The notes under the pieces were generated by a model. That model was not told the DNA's origin. It made no database searches and was given only the letters and a program-made list of their open reading frames with translations. Shown here piece by piece: positions 35,683 through 43,819 of a stretch of 64,000 bases of DNA; within the stretch, counting starts at the first letter, position 1; every line of letters starts with the position of its first letter. This DNA comes from Candidatus Brocadia sinica JPN1 (GTDB lineage Bacteria; Planctomycetota; Brocadiia; Brocadiales; Brocadiaceae), in NCBI RefSeq assembly GCF_000949635.1, contig NZ_BAFN01000001.1:1488001-1552000 (forward strand), in the 5' to 3' direction. The position numbers were made by a program, and so were the translations under genes.

Positions 35683-38057
35683 AGTTTCGCAAGGTTTTAT
35701 TGCAGGCTGCGAGTTTAATCGTAGTGCTTGTTATAACCTTGTGTTTTTGGCATACGGGAGTTCTTTCGGCGGTCACGCAAGAAAAGACGACTCGGATTAT
35801 TAAAAAGATTGAAATCAAAGGAAATCACCGGATTAGCACGGCCGCAATAAAAAGCAGTATCCGGGTAAAAGAGGGTGATCCTTATGATCCGCAGATGGTA
35901 AGCCAGGATGTAGATGCGATTTGGTCGTTAGGGTTCTTTGACAACATAGAAGTGTCGCTTGAAGAGATACCCGCAGGGTTAAAGCTGGTATTTCTTATAA
36001 CTGAACGGACTGTAATTGATGAAATACAGTTCCAGGGCAATACGCGGATCAAGACCAAGAAACTGAAGAAGCAAATTGAGATAAAGCAGGGAGACTATTT
36101 AAAACAGTATCTTCTGAAATTTGATGAAGATAAAATCAAAGAACTTTACATCAAGAAGTGTTTCTATAGAGTGCAGGTGCATGCGGAAACTAAAGTTGTT
36201 AATGGGAAAACGGTGGTGATTTTCAATATTGACGAAGGTACCAAGGTTCGCATTGCCAGGATAGCATTTAAGGGAAATAAAGGTTTAAAACGAAGAAAAC
36301 TCCTGAAGCAGATGGAAACCAGGCAAAAGCATTTCCCAACCTTTATCTTTCCTGGCCGGTTTGATCAAAGGAAGTTCCAATCCGATATTGACAAGGTGAA
36401 AGAATTTTATATGAATAACGGATGGTTAGACGTCGATGTTGGCTGGGAAATAGCGTACAGTGATGATGATAGCAAGATGTACATCACTATTCATATAAAA
36501 GAAGGTGAAAGGTACTATGTGGAGAGCTTGCAGGTAAATGGGGCAGCCCTGTTTACGGAAGAAGAATTAAAACAAAAATTGAAATTGCAGGAGGGAGGGC
36601 CTTTCTTTTTGGACGCCGTTGAAAAAGACACCTACCAGATCCGCTTAACTTATGGGGAACAAGGGTACATTACAACCGCTGTGAAAGAGAAACATACCTT
36701 TAGTTCGGAAGGCGCAAAGGTAAACGTTTCTTTCACGATAGATGAAAAAGATAGGCATTATATTGAAAAGATCAAAATAACAGGAAATGATAAGACGAGA
36801 GATAATGTTATCCGGCGGCAGTTGACGTTTTATCCCGGTGAAAAGTTAGATACAGAGAAGATACGTGATAGTCAGAGGCGTTTGGCTAATACAGGATATT
36901 TTGACATGGAATCGGGTATGCCGGCCGGGATTAATTTCGAACAGGGTTCTGAGCCAAATAAACAAAATATTCTGGTCGAGGTGAAAGAAGGAAGGACGGG
37001 AATGTTGCGGTTTGGTGGAGGTTATGGAGCAAACGTAGGGGCGTTCGGCGATGTTTCGTATACAGACAGGAATTTTGATGTTACTGATTTGCCGAAAAGC
37101 CTGAACGATTTCGTACAGGGTAACGCCTTTCGAGGTGCTGGCGAAATATTGACTTTGCGGTTTAGTCCGGGGTTTTACCGGACAGAAATTATGGCGTCTT
37201 TGACCAATCCTTCCGTATTCGACTCTCCTTATAGCGCAGGAATAAGTTTATTTGACTATCTCAGATGGTATCGTGAATATCAGCAGCAGATTATAGGATC
37301 GAGGGTTTCTGGAGGAAGAGAAATTCAAAGAGATTTTTTTGTGAGATTGAGTCCGGAATTTGATATTATAGATATTAATAGAAGGGACGATAAAGAAGAC
37401 ACTCCTCAGGACGTATTGGACGTTGAAGGGAGTCATTTGAAAGCCGGCGTTACTTTATCTGCAAATATAATCAGAATCGATAATATATTTATGCCTGCGA
37501 GAGGGTATGATGGGGAATCTTCAGTTGAAGTCGCCGGGTTGGATGTGGATATCGTTAAATATAAATTTCAGACAACAAAATACAATACGCTCTTTGAAAT
37601 TCCCAAATGGGGAAAACACGTTGTTGCCTATGGTGGCTCTTTTGGGGTTGTAGAATCGACTTCCGGGTCAGAAGTCCCTATATTTGAAAGATTTTTTGCC
37701 GGTGGTTACGGTTCTATCAGGGGATTTGAGTATAGGGGTGTTTCTCCAATCGATGAAAAAACCGATGATCAGATTGGTGGGAATGTATTGCTTTTGTTGA
37801 ATGCCGAATATCTGGTGCCTATATATAGAGATATTATTCGGGCGGCAGTTTTTGTTGATAGTGGAAAGGCTGATAAGTCAGTCAGTGATATCAGTTTTGA
37901 TCACTTCAGGTTATCCACAGGTCTTGGACTAAGATTGAGTATTCCTTTTCTTGGTCGTTCTACTATTTCACTTGATTACGGTATTCCTGTCATGAAAGAG
38001 GATGGGGATGAAACCCAGTCGTTTTCATTTAATTTTGGAGGAGGCAGTAGCTTTTAA
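35679..38057 (+). CDS. bamA: outer-membrane protein assembly factor BamA
   Basis: A 792-residue Omp85 protein with an N-terminal signal/anchor (about 5-25), five POTRA domains (about 40-430; repeated patterns such as IKKIEIKGNHRISTAAIKSSI, IDEIQFQGNTRIKTKKLKKQI and IEKIKITGNDKTRDNVIRRQL) and a C-terminal 16-strand barrel. The barrel carries FFAGGYGSIRGFEYRGVSP, the conserved loop 6 region, and ends in GGGSSF with terminal Phe. It folds outer-membrane proteins, so it directly supports a diderm cell plan. It overlaps dnaB by 4 bases; skp follows after 2. Confidence 0.96.
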   Translation: MKFRKVLLQAASLIVVLVITLCFWHTGVLSAVTQEKTTRIIKKIEIKGNHRISTAAIKSSIRVKEGDPYDPQMVSQDVDAIWSLGFFDNIEVSLEEIPAGLKLVFLITERTVIDEIQFQGNTRIKTKKLKKQIEIKQGDYLKQYLLKFDEDKIKELYIKKCFYRVQVHAETKVVNGKTVVIFNIDEGTKVRIARIAFKGNKGLKRRKLLKQMETRQKHFPTFIFPGRFDQRKFQSDIDKVKEFYMNNGWLDVDVGWEIAYSDDDSKMYITIHIKEGERYYVESLQVNGAALFTEEELKQKLKLQEGGPFFLDAVEKDTYQIRLTYGEQGYITTAVKEKHTFSSEGAKVNVSFTIDEKDRHYIEKIKITGNDKTRDNVIRRQLTFYPGEKLDTEKIRDSQRRLANTGYFDMESGMPAGINFEQGSEPNKQNILVEVKEGRTGMLRFGGGYGANVGAFGDVSYTDRNFDVTDLPKSLNDFVQGNAFRGAGEILTLRFSPGFYRTEIMASLTNPSVFDSPYSAGISLFDYLRWYREYQQQIIGSRVSGGREIQRDFFVRLSPEFDIIDINRRDDKEDTPQDVLDVEGSHLKAGVTLSANIIRIDNIFMPARGYDGESSVEVAGLDVDIVKYKFQTTKYNTLFEIPKWGKHVVAYGGSFGVVESTSGSEVPIFERFFAGGYGSIRGFEYRGVSPIDEKTDDQIGGNVLLLLNAEYLVPIYRDIIRAAVFVDSGKADKSVSDISFDHFRLSTGLGLRLSIPFLGRSTISLDYGIPVMKEDGDETQSFSFNFGGGSSF

Positions 38058-38059
38058 TT

Positions 38060-38712
38060 ATGGAATTAGAAAAACCGGTAAAGAAGATTGGCAAAAAAAC
38101 AATGATTCTTTTTGCCATAGCAAGTCTTGCATGTTTGTACCTGTTCTCATTGAATAGTATACAAGCAAAAGAACCTGGCGTAGCCAGTTCTTCTTCAAAA
38201 AGTTTGAAAGTGGGAGTCGTTGATTTGAATACGGTATTTGAGAAGTATGAAAAAAGGAAGATGTTTGACGCCCAGCTCAAAGAGCAGGAAAAGCAGTACC
38301 AGAAAATTGTTAATGACAAAAAGAAAGAGCTTGTGAGTTTGAGCGAGAAAATACAATTGCTGGATTTGGGAAGTGATGCCAGAAAAAAGATGAAGAGACC
38401 TTTGAAAAAAAGAATATGGAATTGGAGTCATACGCAAAGTTTGCAGAAAAGAGTCTCATGAAAAAGTACAAGGATTATTTTGAAAGCCTCTATACGGAAG
38501 TTTGTAAGGAAGTGGAAGATATTGGCAAGCGCGAACAATATGATCTCATTATTAAAAAGGAAGAGCCGGAACTGCAGAGCGGAGGGATCAGTGAATTGCA
38601 GTTTAAGGTAGGAATAAAAACAGTCTTATACCATTCCACTGAGGTCGATATTACCACCCAGGTAATTGATAACTTGAACAAGAAATATTCAGCAGCGAGC
38701 AAGGGAAAGTAG
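38060..38712 (+). CDS. skp: OmpH/Skp-family periplasmic chaperone, frame broken at A6
   Basis: Two overlapping frames make one OmpH/Skp protein. The first has a membrane segment/signal (MILFAIASLACLYLFSL) and LKVGVVDLNTVFEKYEKRK; the second continues MELESYAKFAEKSLMKKYKDYFESLYTEVCKEVEDIGKREQYDLII to the stop at 38712. Adding one A to the run of six at 38383-38388 joins them as ARKKDEETFEKKNMELES, a natural coiled coil giving 217 residues. Skp escorts outer-membrane proteins to BamA. The gene sits between bamA and lpxC, so a working copy is expected; a missed base is the simplest explanation. Confidence 0.88.
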
Positions 38713-38715
38713 TTT

Positions 38716-39570
38716 GTGGGCAGTACACAAAAGACAATTCAGCGAGAGGTCGAGTGCGCAGGTGTGGGGATGTTTCGTGGGGGAGCTACAAAACTCCGCT
38801 TTAAACCAGCACCGTTAAACTCGGGCATTCATTTTGTTCGTGTAGATTTGCCTAATCGACCGCTGGTGCCAGCACACGTACATGCCTTATCTAGCAATTA
38901 TAAACGCATATTTTTAAAAAATAAAGAAGCGGAGGTTGAGAGCGTAGAACATTTAATGGCAGCCTTGGCAGGGTTAGGGATCGATAACATCGAAATCGAG
39001 ATAAACGGCCAGGAAATTCCGGCAGGGGATGGAAGCGCCAAACTATTTGTGGAAATTCTCAAAAAGGCAGGTATTGCTGAACTGGGTGGTAAAAAGAAGA
39101 CTTTTACTGTAAAATCTCCGATTGTCGTGAGTAGCGGAAGCGCAAGTGTTATGGCAATGCCTTGTGAAAAAGGCTTACTATTATCATACACGCTGGATTT
39201 TAACGGCTCTTTTATAAGGCAACAAACGTATGATATCGAGTTTACGGAAGAAAATTTCTGCAAAGAGATTGCACCAGCAAGGACATTTGGTTTAAGTACC
39301 TATGTTGAAGAGTTCAAAAAACTTGGCTTAGGAAAAGGGGTTACGGATGACAATAGCATTATTGTGCATGAAGACGGAAAGTTGACAAAGCCGATTTCTA
39401 TGAAGCCCGCCGAATTGAGATTTCCTAATGAATTTGTAAGGCACAAAATTTTAGACCTCATAGGAGACCTTTATCTGGCCAATGTATTCATTCAAGGGCG
39501 AATTGTTGCAAACAGGTCTGGCCATTCGCTGAACGTTCAGCTAGCAGAGAAGATTGTAGGAGCAGCATAA
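38716..39570 (+). CDS. lpxC: UDP-3-O-acyl-N-acetylglucosamine deacetylase
   Basis: Committed step of lipid A synthesis; a zinc amidase. The 284-residue product shows ECAGVGMFRGG, the zinc motif SVEHLMAALAGLGID, EIPAGDGSA, ARTFG, the second zinc and catalytic region FVRHKILDLIGDLYL and the C-terminal RSGHSLN. The start is GTG. It is a single-domain enzyme with no fused FabZ. It is 3 bases after the skp stop; lpxA follows. Confidence 0.95.
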   Translation: MGSTQKTIQREVECAGVGMFRGGATKLRFKPAPLNSGIHFVRVDLPNRPLVPAHVHALSSNYKRIFLKNKEAEVESVEHLMAALAGLGIDNIEIEINGQEIPAGDGSAKLFVEILKKAGIAELGGKKKTFTVKSPIVVSSGSASVMAMPCEKGLLLSYTLDFNGSFIRQQTYDIEFTEENFCKEIAPARTFGLSTYVEEFKKLGLGKGVTDDNSIIVHEDGKLTKPISMKPAELRFPNEFVRHKILDLIGDLYLANVFIQGRIVANRSGHSLNVQLAEKIVGAA

Positions 39571-39635
39571 TTCGGCTGAACAGTGAATGATGATAATATC
39601 GAGAAAACATGGGAAACATACAAGGGGAAAGCGAG

Positions 39636-40454
39636 ATGAAAATTCATAAGTCGGCAATCGTGCACCCCAACGCAGTTTTGGGCAAAGAAGTCGAAGTAGG
39701 GCCTTTTTCTATAATAGGTGCGGACGTTACAGTCGGGGATGGGACAGTTATAAAAAATCACGTTACTGTGGTTGGAAATACTATCTTGGGAAGAAATAAT
39801 GTCATCTATCCCAATGCCGTTTTGGGTGCAGAACCGCAGGACCTTAAATATCATGGTGAGCGTACTTTGCTTGTGCTGGGGGATCACAACGTGGTGCGGG
39901 AAGGCGTAACCATTAATATAGGTACAGCGGGTGGCGGAGAAAAAACAGTTATAGGTGATAACAATTTTTTCATGGCATGTGCACACATTGCCCACGACTG
40001 CATAATAGAGGATAACGTCCTTTTGGCGAATGGAGTGTTACTGGGCGGCCATGTTGTGATAGAAAGAGGTGCCAAGCTCATGGGGCTTGTTGGTATACAA
40101 CCGTTTGTGACCATCGGGAGGCATGCATATGTGGGAGGTCATACTCGGATTGTTCAAGATGTTCCTCCGTATGTAATTATTGAAGGTCATCCGGCAAAGA
40201 TACGTCAGGTAAATGTTATTGGATTGGAGAGAGATGGCTTTTCAAAAGAACAGATTGGTGAAATCAAAGAAGCATTTATGACGTTATTTCGCTCTCGCGA
40301 ATTGAATAAAAGCAAGGCCCTGGAAGAATTGGAAAGTAAAAAAGACATTTCTCCTGAAGTTAAGTATCTTATCGCATTTTTGAGAAATATGGACAAGGGT
40401 AAGTTCGGAAGGTATCGGGAATCTTTTCGATATTCGATGGTAGCGACAACGTAA
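39636..40454 (+). CDS. lpxA: acyl-ACP--UDP-N-acetylglucosamine O-acyltransferase
   Basis: First lipid A step. The 272-residue protein is a left-handed beta-helix of hexapeptide repeats (IVHPNAVLGKEVEVGPFSIIGADV), with the catalytic His in ACAHIAHDCIIEDNVLLANGV, HVVIERGAKLMGLVGIQPFVTIG and a helical C-terminus (LERDGFSKEQIGEIKEAF). ATG at 39636 is preferred over 39609 because AAGGGG sits eight bases before it and it gives the family N-terminus. lpxD and fabZ are not adjacent. Confidence 0.95.
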   Translation: MKIHKSAIVHPNAVLGKEVEVGPFSIIGADVTVGDGTVIKNHVTVVGNTILGRNNVIYPNAVLGAEPQDLKYHGERTLLVLGDHNVVREGVTINIGTAGGGEKTVIGDNNFFMACAHIAHDCIIEDNVLLANGVLLGGHVVIERGAKLMGLVGIQPFVTIGRHAYVGGHTRIVQDVPPYVIIEGHPAKIRQVNVIGLERDGFSKEQIGEIKEAFMTLFRSRELNKSKALEELESKKDISPEVKYLIAFLRNMDKGKFGRYRESFRYSMVATT

Positions 40455-40456
40455 AT

Positions 40457-41485
40457 ATGTCCAGATTAAAGGTTGCAGTAGTCGGTGTTGGCCATCTTGG
40501 AAAGGAACATGCAAGGGTCTATGCAGAGTTGCCTGGAGTAGAGCTGATTGGAGTAGTCGATATACAGCGGAAACAGGCAGAAAAAATAGCCCAGCAGTAC
40601 AACACACAATGTTTCACAAATCATAGGGAAATAATCGATAAAGTTGCAGCAGTAAGCATTGCGGTACCCACAAAGTCGCATTACATCATAGCAAAAGAAT
40701 TCCTGAAACACGGAGTTCATGTTATGATCGAAAAACCTATGACGGGGACGGTATTAGAGGCAAGAGAATTAATAGGTATTAGCAAGGCAAATAGATTGGT
40801 GCTTCAAGTGGGATATATAGAACGATTCAATCCTGCAATAGCCGCAATTAAAAAACTTTCAATTAATCCAAGGTTTATAGAGTGTCATCGGCTAAGTCCG
40901 TTTACCTTTCGTTCTGCTGACATTGGTGTTGTGCTGGATTTGATGATACATGATCTTGATATTATCCTGCACATAACAGGTTCGAAGGTAAAGAAATTCG
41001 ATGCCGTGGGAGTGAATGTTATTTCGGATAAAGAGGATATTGCTAATGTCCGCATTCAATTTCAGAACGGATGTGTGGCAAATGTAACCGCAAGCCGGGT
41101 ATCGCTTGCATCCATGCGTAAGATGAGGTTATTTTCGCAGGATTCATATATTTCTATTGATTATCAGAAAAAGGATGCATTAATATATAAAAAATCGCCA
41201 GAATTAACATTGAAGGCGTTGAACATTTCCGAAATGGATGTTTCGACTATTGCTGATTTGAAAAGTTATGTATTTGGTGATCTCTTAAAGGTAGAACATA
41301 TAAAGATGGATGATTATGAACCACTGAAGAAGGAACTTGAATCTTTTGTGAATTGCATTGTGGAGCATAAAGAGCCTGTTGTTTCCGGCGAGGAAGGCTT
41401 AAAGGCTATTGAGGTCGCAAATGATATTTTGTGCGAGATAGAGAAAAATCTTAAACTCGCTTACAATAGTGGGTATGGAGGATAA
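40457..41485 (+). CDS. Gfo/Idh/MocA-family oxidoreductase, possible GnnA-like
   Basis: A 342-residue NAD(P)-dependent sugar dehydrogenase: Rossmann VAVVGVGHLGKEHARVY, AVSIAVPTKSHY, the catalytic-type EKPMTG (Lys), LQVGYIERFNPA, and VLDLMIHDLDIIL with the family His-Asp. It starts 2 bases after lpxA. In some bacteria a GnnA dehydrogenase next to lpxA works with the aminotransferase GnnB to make UDP-GlcNAc3N for amide-linked lipid A. No GnnB-like gene follows here, so that role is an inference from context. Confidence 0.85.
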   Translation: MSRLKVAVVGVGHLGKEHARVYAELPGVELIGVVDIQRKQAEKIAQQYNTQCFTNHREIIDKVAAVSIAVPTKSHYIIAKEFLKHGVHVMIEKPMTGTVLEARELIGISKANRLVLQVGYIERFNPAIAAIKKLSINPRFIECHRLSPFTFRSADIGVVLDLMIHDLDIILHITGSKVKKFDAVGVNVISDKEDIANVRIQFQNGCVANVTASRVSLASMRKMRLFSQDSYISIDYQKKDALIYKKSPELTLKALNISEMDVSTIADLKSYVFGDLLKVEHIKMDDYEPLKKELESFVNCIVEHKEPVVSGEEGLKAIEVANDILCEIEKNLKLAYNSGYGG

Positions 41486-41488
41486 AAT

Positions 41489-42730
41489 ATGACATCATTT
41501 GATTTTTTACATATTGATGCCGAAATTGTTCAAGGTAAGGTTGTAGGGAAGGCAGGGGGGGTGCTTGGCAAGATGTTGCAACCCTATGTGGACCAGTTTT
41601 TTGAAAAGATTAATTCCCTGAAGGTAATTGCCCGGGTTAACGGTATGCAGGTGTACAACCTTTACAATCCGCCTTTTCCCAGCCAGGCGGGTATGCGGTT
41701 TCTCGAGAGAAAGTTGAGAATGATGTTGTATAAGATGGCATTTCCCGTCACAGCGAATCTGGCGATAACGCACAAATGCCAGTGTCAATGTATCCATTGT
41801 AGTGCAGACCCATTTATAGATCCTACCAAAAAAGAACTCACCGTGGAGGAAATAAAAACCGTAGTGGATGGGGCATTAGATCTTGGTGCAAGTCTGATTA
41901 TCTACGTGGGTGGAGAGCCGCTGCTTCGGGAAGAACTCTATGATCTCATTAACTATGTTGATAAAACTAGGGCTATCCCGATGATATTTACCAACGGATT
42001 GCTCCTGACAGAAGAAAATGTTCAAAAACTCGCTAAGGCAGGTTTGTTTTCCTTAAACATCTCTATAGATAGTAGTGAACCTGAATTGCATAATGAGTTC
42101 AGGGCTGTACCAGGATGTTATCAAAAGGCGTTTGAAGGAGCCGAGCGTTGCCGAAAGGCTGGTATCTTGACCGGGATTTCCACGTATGCAACGAGCGAGA
42201 GTATCAAGACAGGAAAGGTGGAAAAGCTCTTAAAGATTGCTCAAGAACAGGGATTTTCAGAAGTCACAATTTTTGATTGCATACCGTCCGGCCGATTCTT
42301 AAAAGACACGTCAAAAATACTAACTGCAGAAGACCGGAAACAATTGATTGCCCTTACGAAGAGATATCATGAGATGGACCATCTTATGGGAATAAATTGT
42401 ATGTCTATTATTAATTCACCAAGGGGCGTGGGTTGTTATGGAGCCCAATCACAATTCTATATGACTGCATACGGTGACATCAACCCTTGTGATTTTAACC
42501 CGATCAACTTTGGGAATGTGCGTGAAATGTCCATCCAGGATATATGGAAAAAGATGGTAACGCATCCGGATTTCAGCAAGAGATATCCCACTTGTCGTAT
42601 GCAGAGCAAGGCATACAGGAAAAAATATATTGATCCACTTCCCAAAAATGTGCGGCTGCCCGTAAAAATAGAAGATATTGCACCGGTTGAATTAGTTGAT
42701 CTGGAGACAACCCTTGCAGGAGTAAGCTAA
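41489..42730 (+). CDS. radical SAM protein with SPASM-like C-terminus
   Basis: A 413-residue enzyme. The [4Fe-4S]-SAM motif is Cys-x3-Cys-x2-Cys in HKCQCQCIHC, flanked by YVGGEPLLREELY and SLNISIDSSEPE. The C-terminal region has several cysteines (GVGCYG, INPCDFNPINFGN, YPTCRMQ), the layout of a SPASM/twitch auxiliary cluster domain. Residues 1-90 form an unusual N-terminal helical extension. SPASM proteins modify peptides or heme-like cofactors (for example the NirJ class). It lies 3 bases after the Gfo/Idh/MocA gene and before the DUF1858-cupin-DUF2249-HAO-like group. Substrate not predictable. Confidence 0.88.
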   Translation: MTSFDFLHIDAEIVQGKVVGKAGGVLGKMLQPYVDQFFEKINSLKVIARVNGMQVYNLYNPPFPSQAGMRFLERKLRMMLYKMAFPVTANLAITHKCQCQCIHCSADPFIDPTKKELTVEEIKTVVDGALDLGASLIIYVGGEPLLREELYDLINYVDKTRAIPMIFTNGLLLTEENVQKLAKAGLFSLNISIDSSEPELHNEFRAVPGCYQKAFEGAERCRKAGILTGISTYATSESIKTGKVEKLLKIAQEQGFSEVTIFDCIPSGRFLKDTSKILTAEDRKQLIALTKRYHEMDHLMGINCMSIINSPRGVGCYGAQSQFYMTAYGDINPCDFNPINFGNVREMSIQDIWKKMVTHPDFSKRYPTCRMQSKAYRKKYIDPLPKNVRLPVKIEDIAPVELVDLETTLAGVS

Positions 42731-42823
42731 TGATTCGTTTCCTGAATCACTTTACTTAAATACAATCATTAAATAATTTTTCTTATTTCAGCGTTCTTTC
42801 ATCTTTTTTATGGGAGGGAAATT

Positions 42824-43054
42824 ATGGGCAGTGAGGTTCTTATCACGAAGAAAATGAGTACGGGAGAAGTGACGAAGAAATATCCTGCAACAAAGGCGGT
42901 TTTTACAAAGTATTTTGGAAAAGGATGTTTCGATTGTCCTTCCTTTGGTACGGAGGATATAAATCTTGCATGCATGATGCATAATACCGATGTTGATAAA
43001 TTCGTTAAAGAGTTGAACGAAGCTGCAAAACAAGAGGCTGGCAAGACTTCATGA
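42824..43054 (+). CDS. DUF1858-type redox-disulfide protein
   Basis: A 76-residue protein built on a DUF1858 (hybrid-cluster-protein-associated, ScdA_N-like) domain: VTKKYPATKAVFTKYFGKGCFDCPSFGTEDINLACMMHN. The Cys-x-x-Cys plus downstream Cys and His is the family pattern. GGGAGG lies before ATG. Related domains are often linked to nitric oxide or iron-sulfur repair. It is followed by a cupin and a DUF2249 protein. Confidence 0.85.
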   Translation: MGSEVLITKKMSTGEVTKKYPATKAVFTKYFGKGCFDCPSFGTEDINLACMMHNTDVDKFVKELNEAAKQEAGKTS

Positions 43055-43166
43055 ATAGAATGTCAAAGATTGATTTAACATTGTTCTTGTGAAGTGGGAA
43101 ACTTCATAATTGTCATTACGCAACAAGATTCAGTATCAAGAAAATTTGAGGAGGCTATAAAAACAT

Positions 43167-43469
43167 TTGGAACCAATCGATATAGAGAAAAAGATACAGT
43201 TTAATAAAGATCACTTTATTCCAAACATTCTTTATGCTTCGCCAAAGGTAAAAATACCGTTGATTTGTATGGAACCTGGCCAAGAAATACCACCGCATGG
43301 GGGACACAGTATTGGTATCTTTTATGTAATAGAAGGTAAGGGAATATTTACACTAAACGATCAGAAGATTGACATGAAAAAAAATATGATCTTTGTCGCC
43401 CCTGAAGGAGCTTCCAGAGGAATGAAGTGTGTGGAAAGAATGGTTGTTTTAGCCATTAGTCTCGGGTAA
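43167..43469 (+). CDS. small cupin-domain protein
   Basis: A 100-residue single cupin barrel: PLICMEPGQEIPPHGGHSIGIFYVIEGKGIFTL, with the metal-binding His-x3-His pattern (PHGGH), then KNMIFVAPEGASRGMKC. It starts with TTG after GAGGAGG. Cupins of this size bind metals or small molecules; the function is unknown. It is in a row of three small genes before the octaheme cytochrome. Confidence 0.85.
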   Translation: MEPIDIEKKIQFNKDHFIPNILYASPKVKIPLICMEPGQEIPPHGGHSIGIFYVIEGKGIFTLNDQKIDMKKNMIFVAPEGASRGMKCVERMVVLAISLG

Positions 43470-43501
43470 TGAACAATGAATTAATTTAACAAGGAATGAT
43501 C

Positions 43502-43738
43502 ATGAGTAAAACACAGCCTGTCATATTAGATGTGAGAAATATTGTGCCCCGTGAAAGACACCCAAAGATATTTAATACCTTTGATAGTCTGAAAAAGGGA
43601 GAGATTATGGTCTTAATAAACGACCACGACCCGAAACCTTTGAAATATCAATTGGAGGCAGAACGGAGCGGGCAATTGGACTGGAAATATGTTGAACAAG
43701 GGCCGGAAGTTTGGAAGGTAGAAATAGCAAAAAAATAA
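43502..43738 (+). CDS. DUF2249-domain protein
   Basis: A 78-residue protein: VILDVRNIVPRERHPKIFNTFDSLKKGEIMVLINDHDPKPLKYQLEAE, the DUF2249 signature. Such domains are frequent beside nitric oxide- and nitrite-related genes. ATG at 43502 is preferred over 43496 because AAGGA lies six bases before it. Confidence 0.85.
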   Translation: MSKTQPVILDVRNIVPRERHPKIFNTFDSLKKGEIMVLINDHDPKPLKYQLEAERSGQLDWKYVEQGPEVWKVEIAKK

Positions 43739-43819
43739 CAAGAACTGTATGACTATTGAGATAAATTTTTGGCATAATCGTTTTAACAAAACATTATTGA
43801 ATAAAAAGGAGAGAAGGAT

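Noticed and set aside
38383-38480. Programmed -1 frameshift in skp at GAAAAAAAG
   Set aside because: Codon phase at the A7 tract does not fit a slippery heptamer, and adding one A to the earlier A6 gives a better coiled-coil sequence; Skp genes are not known to need frameshifting.
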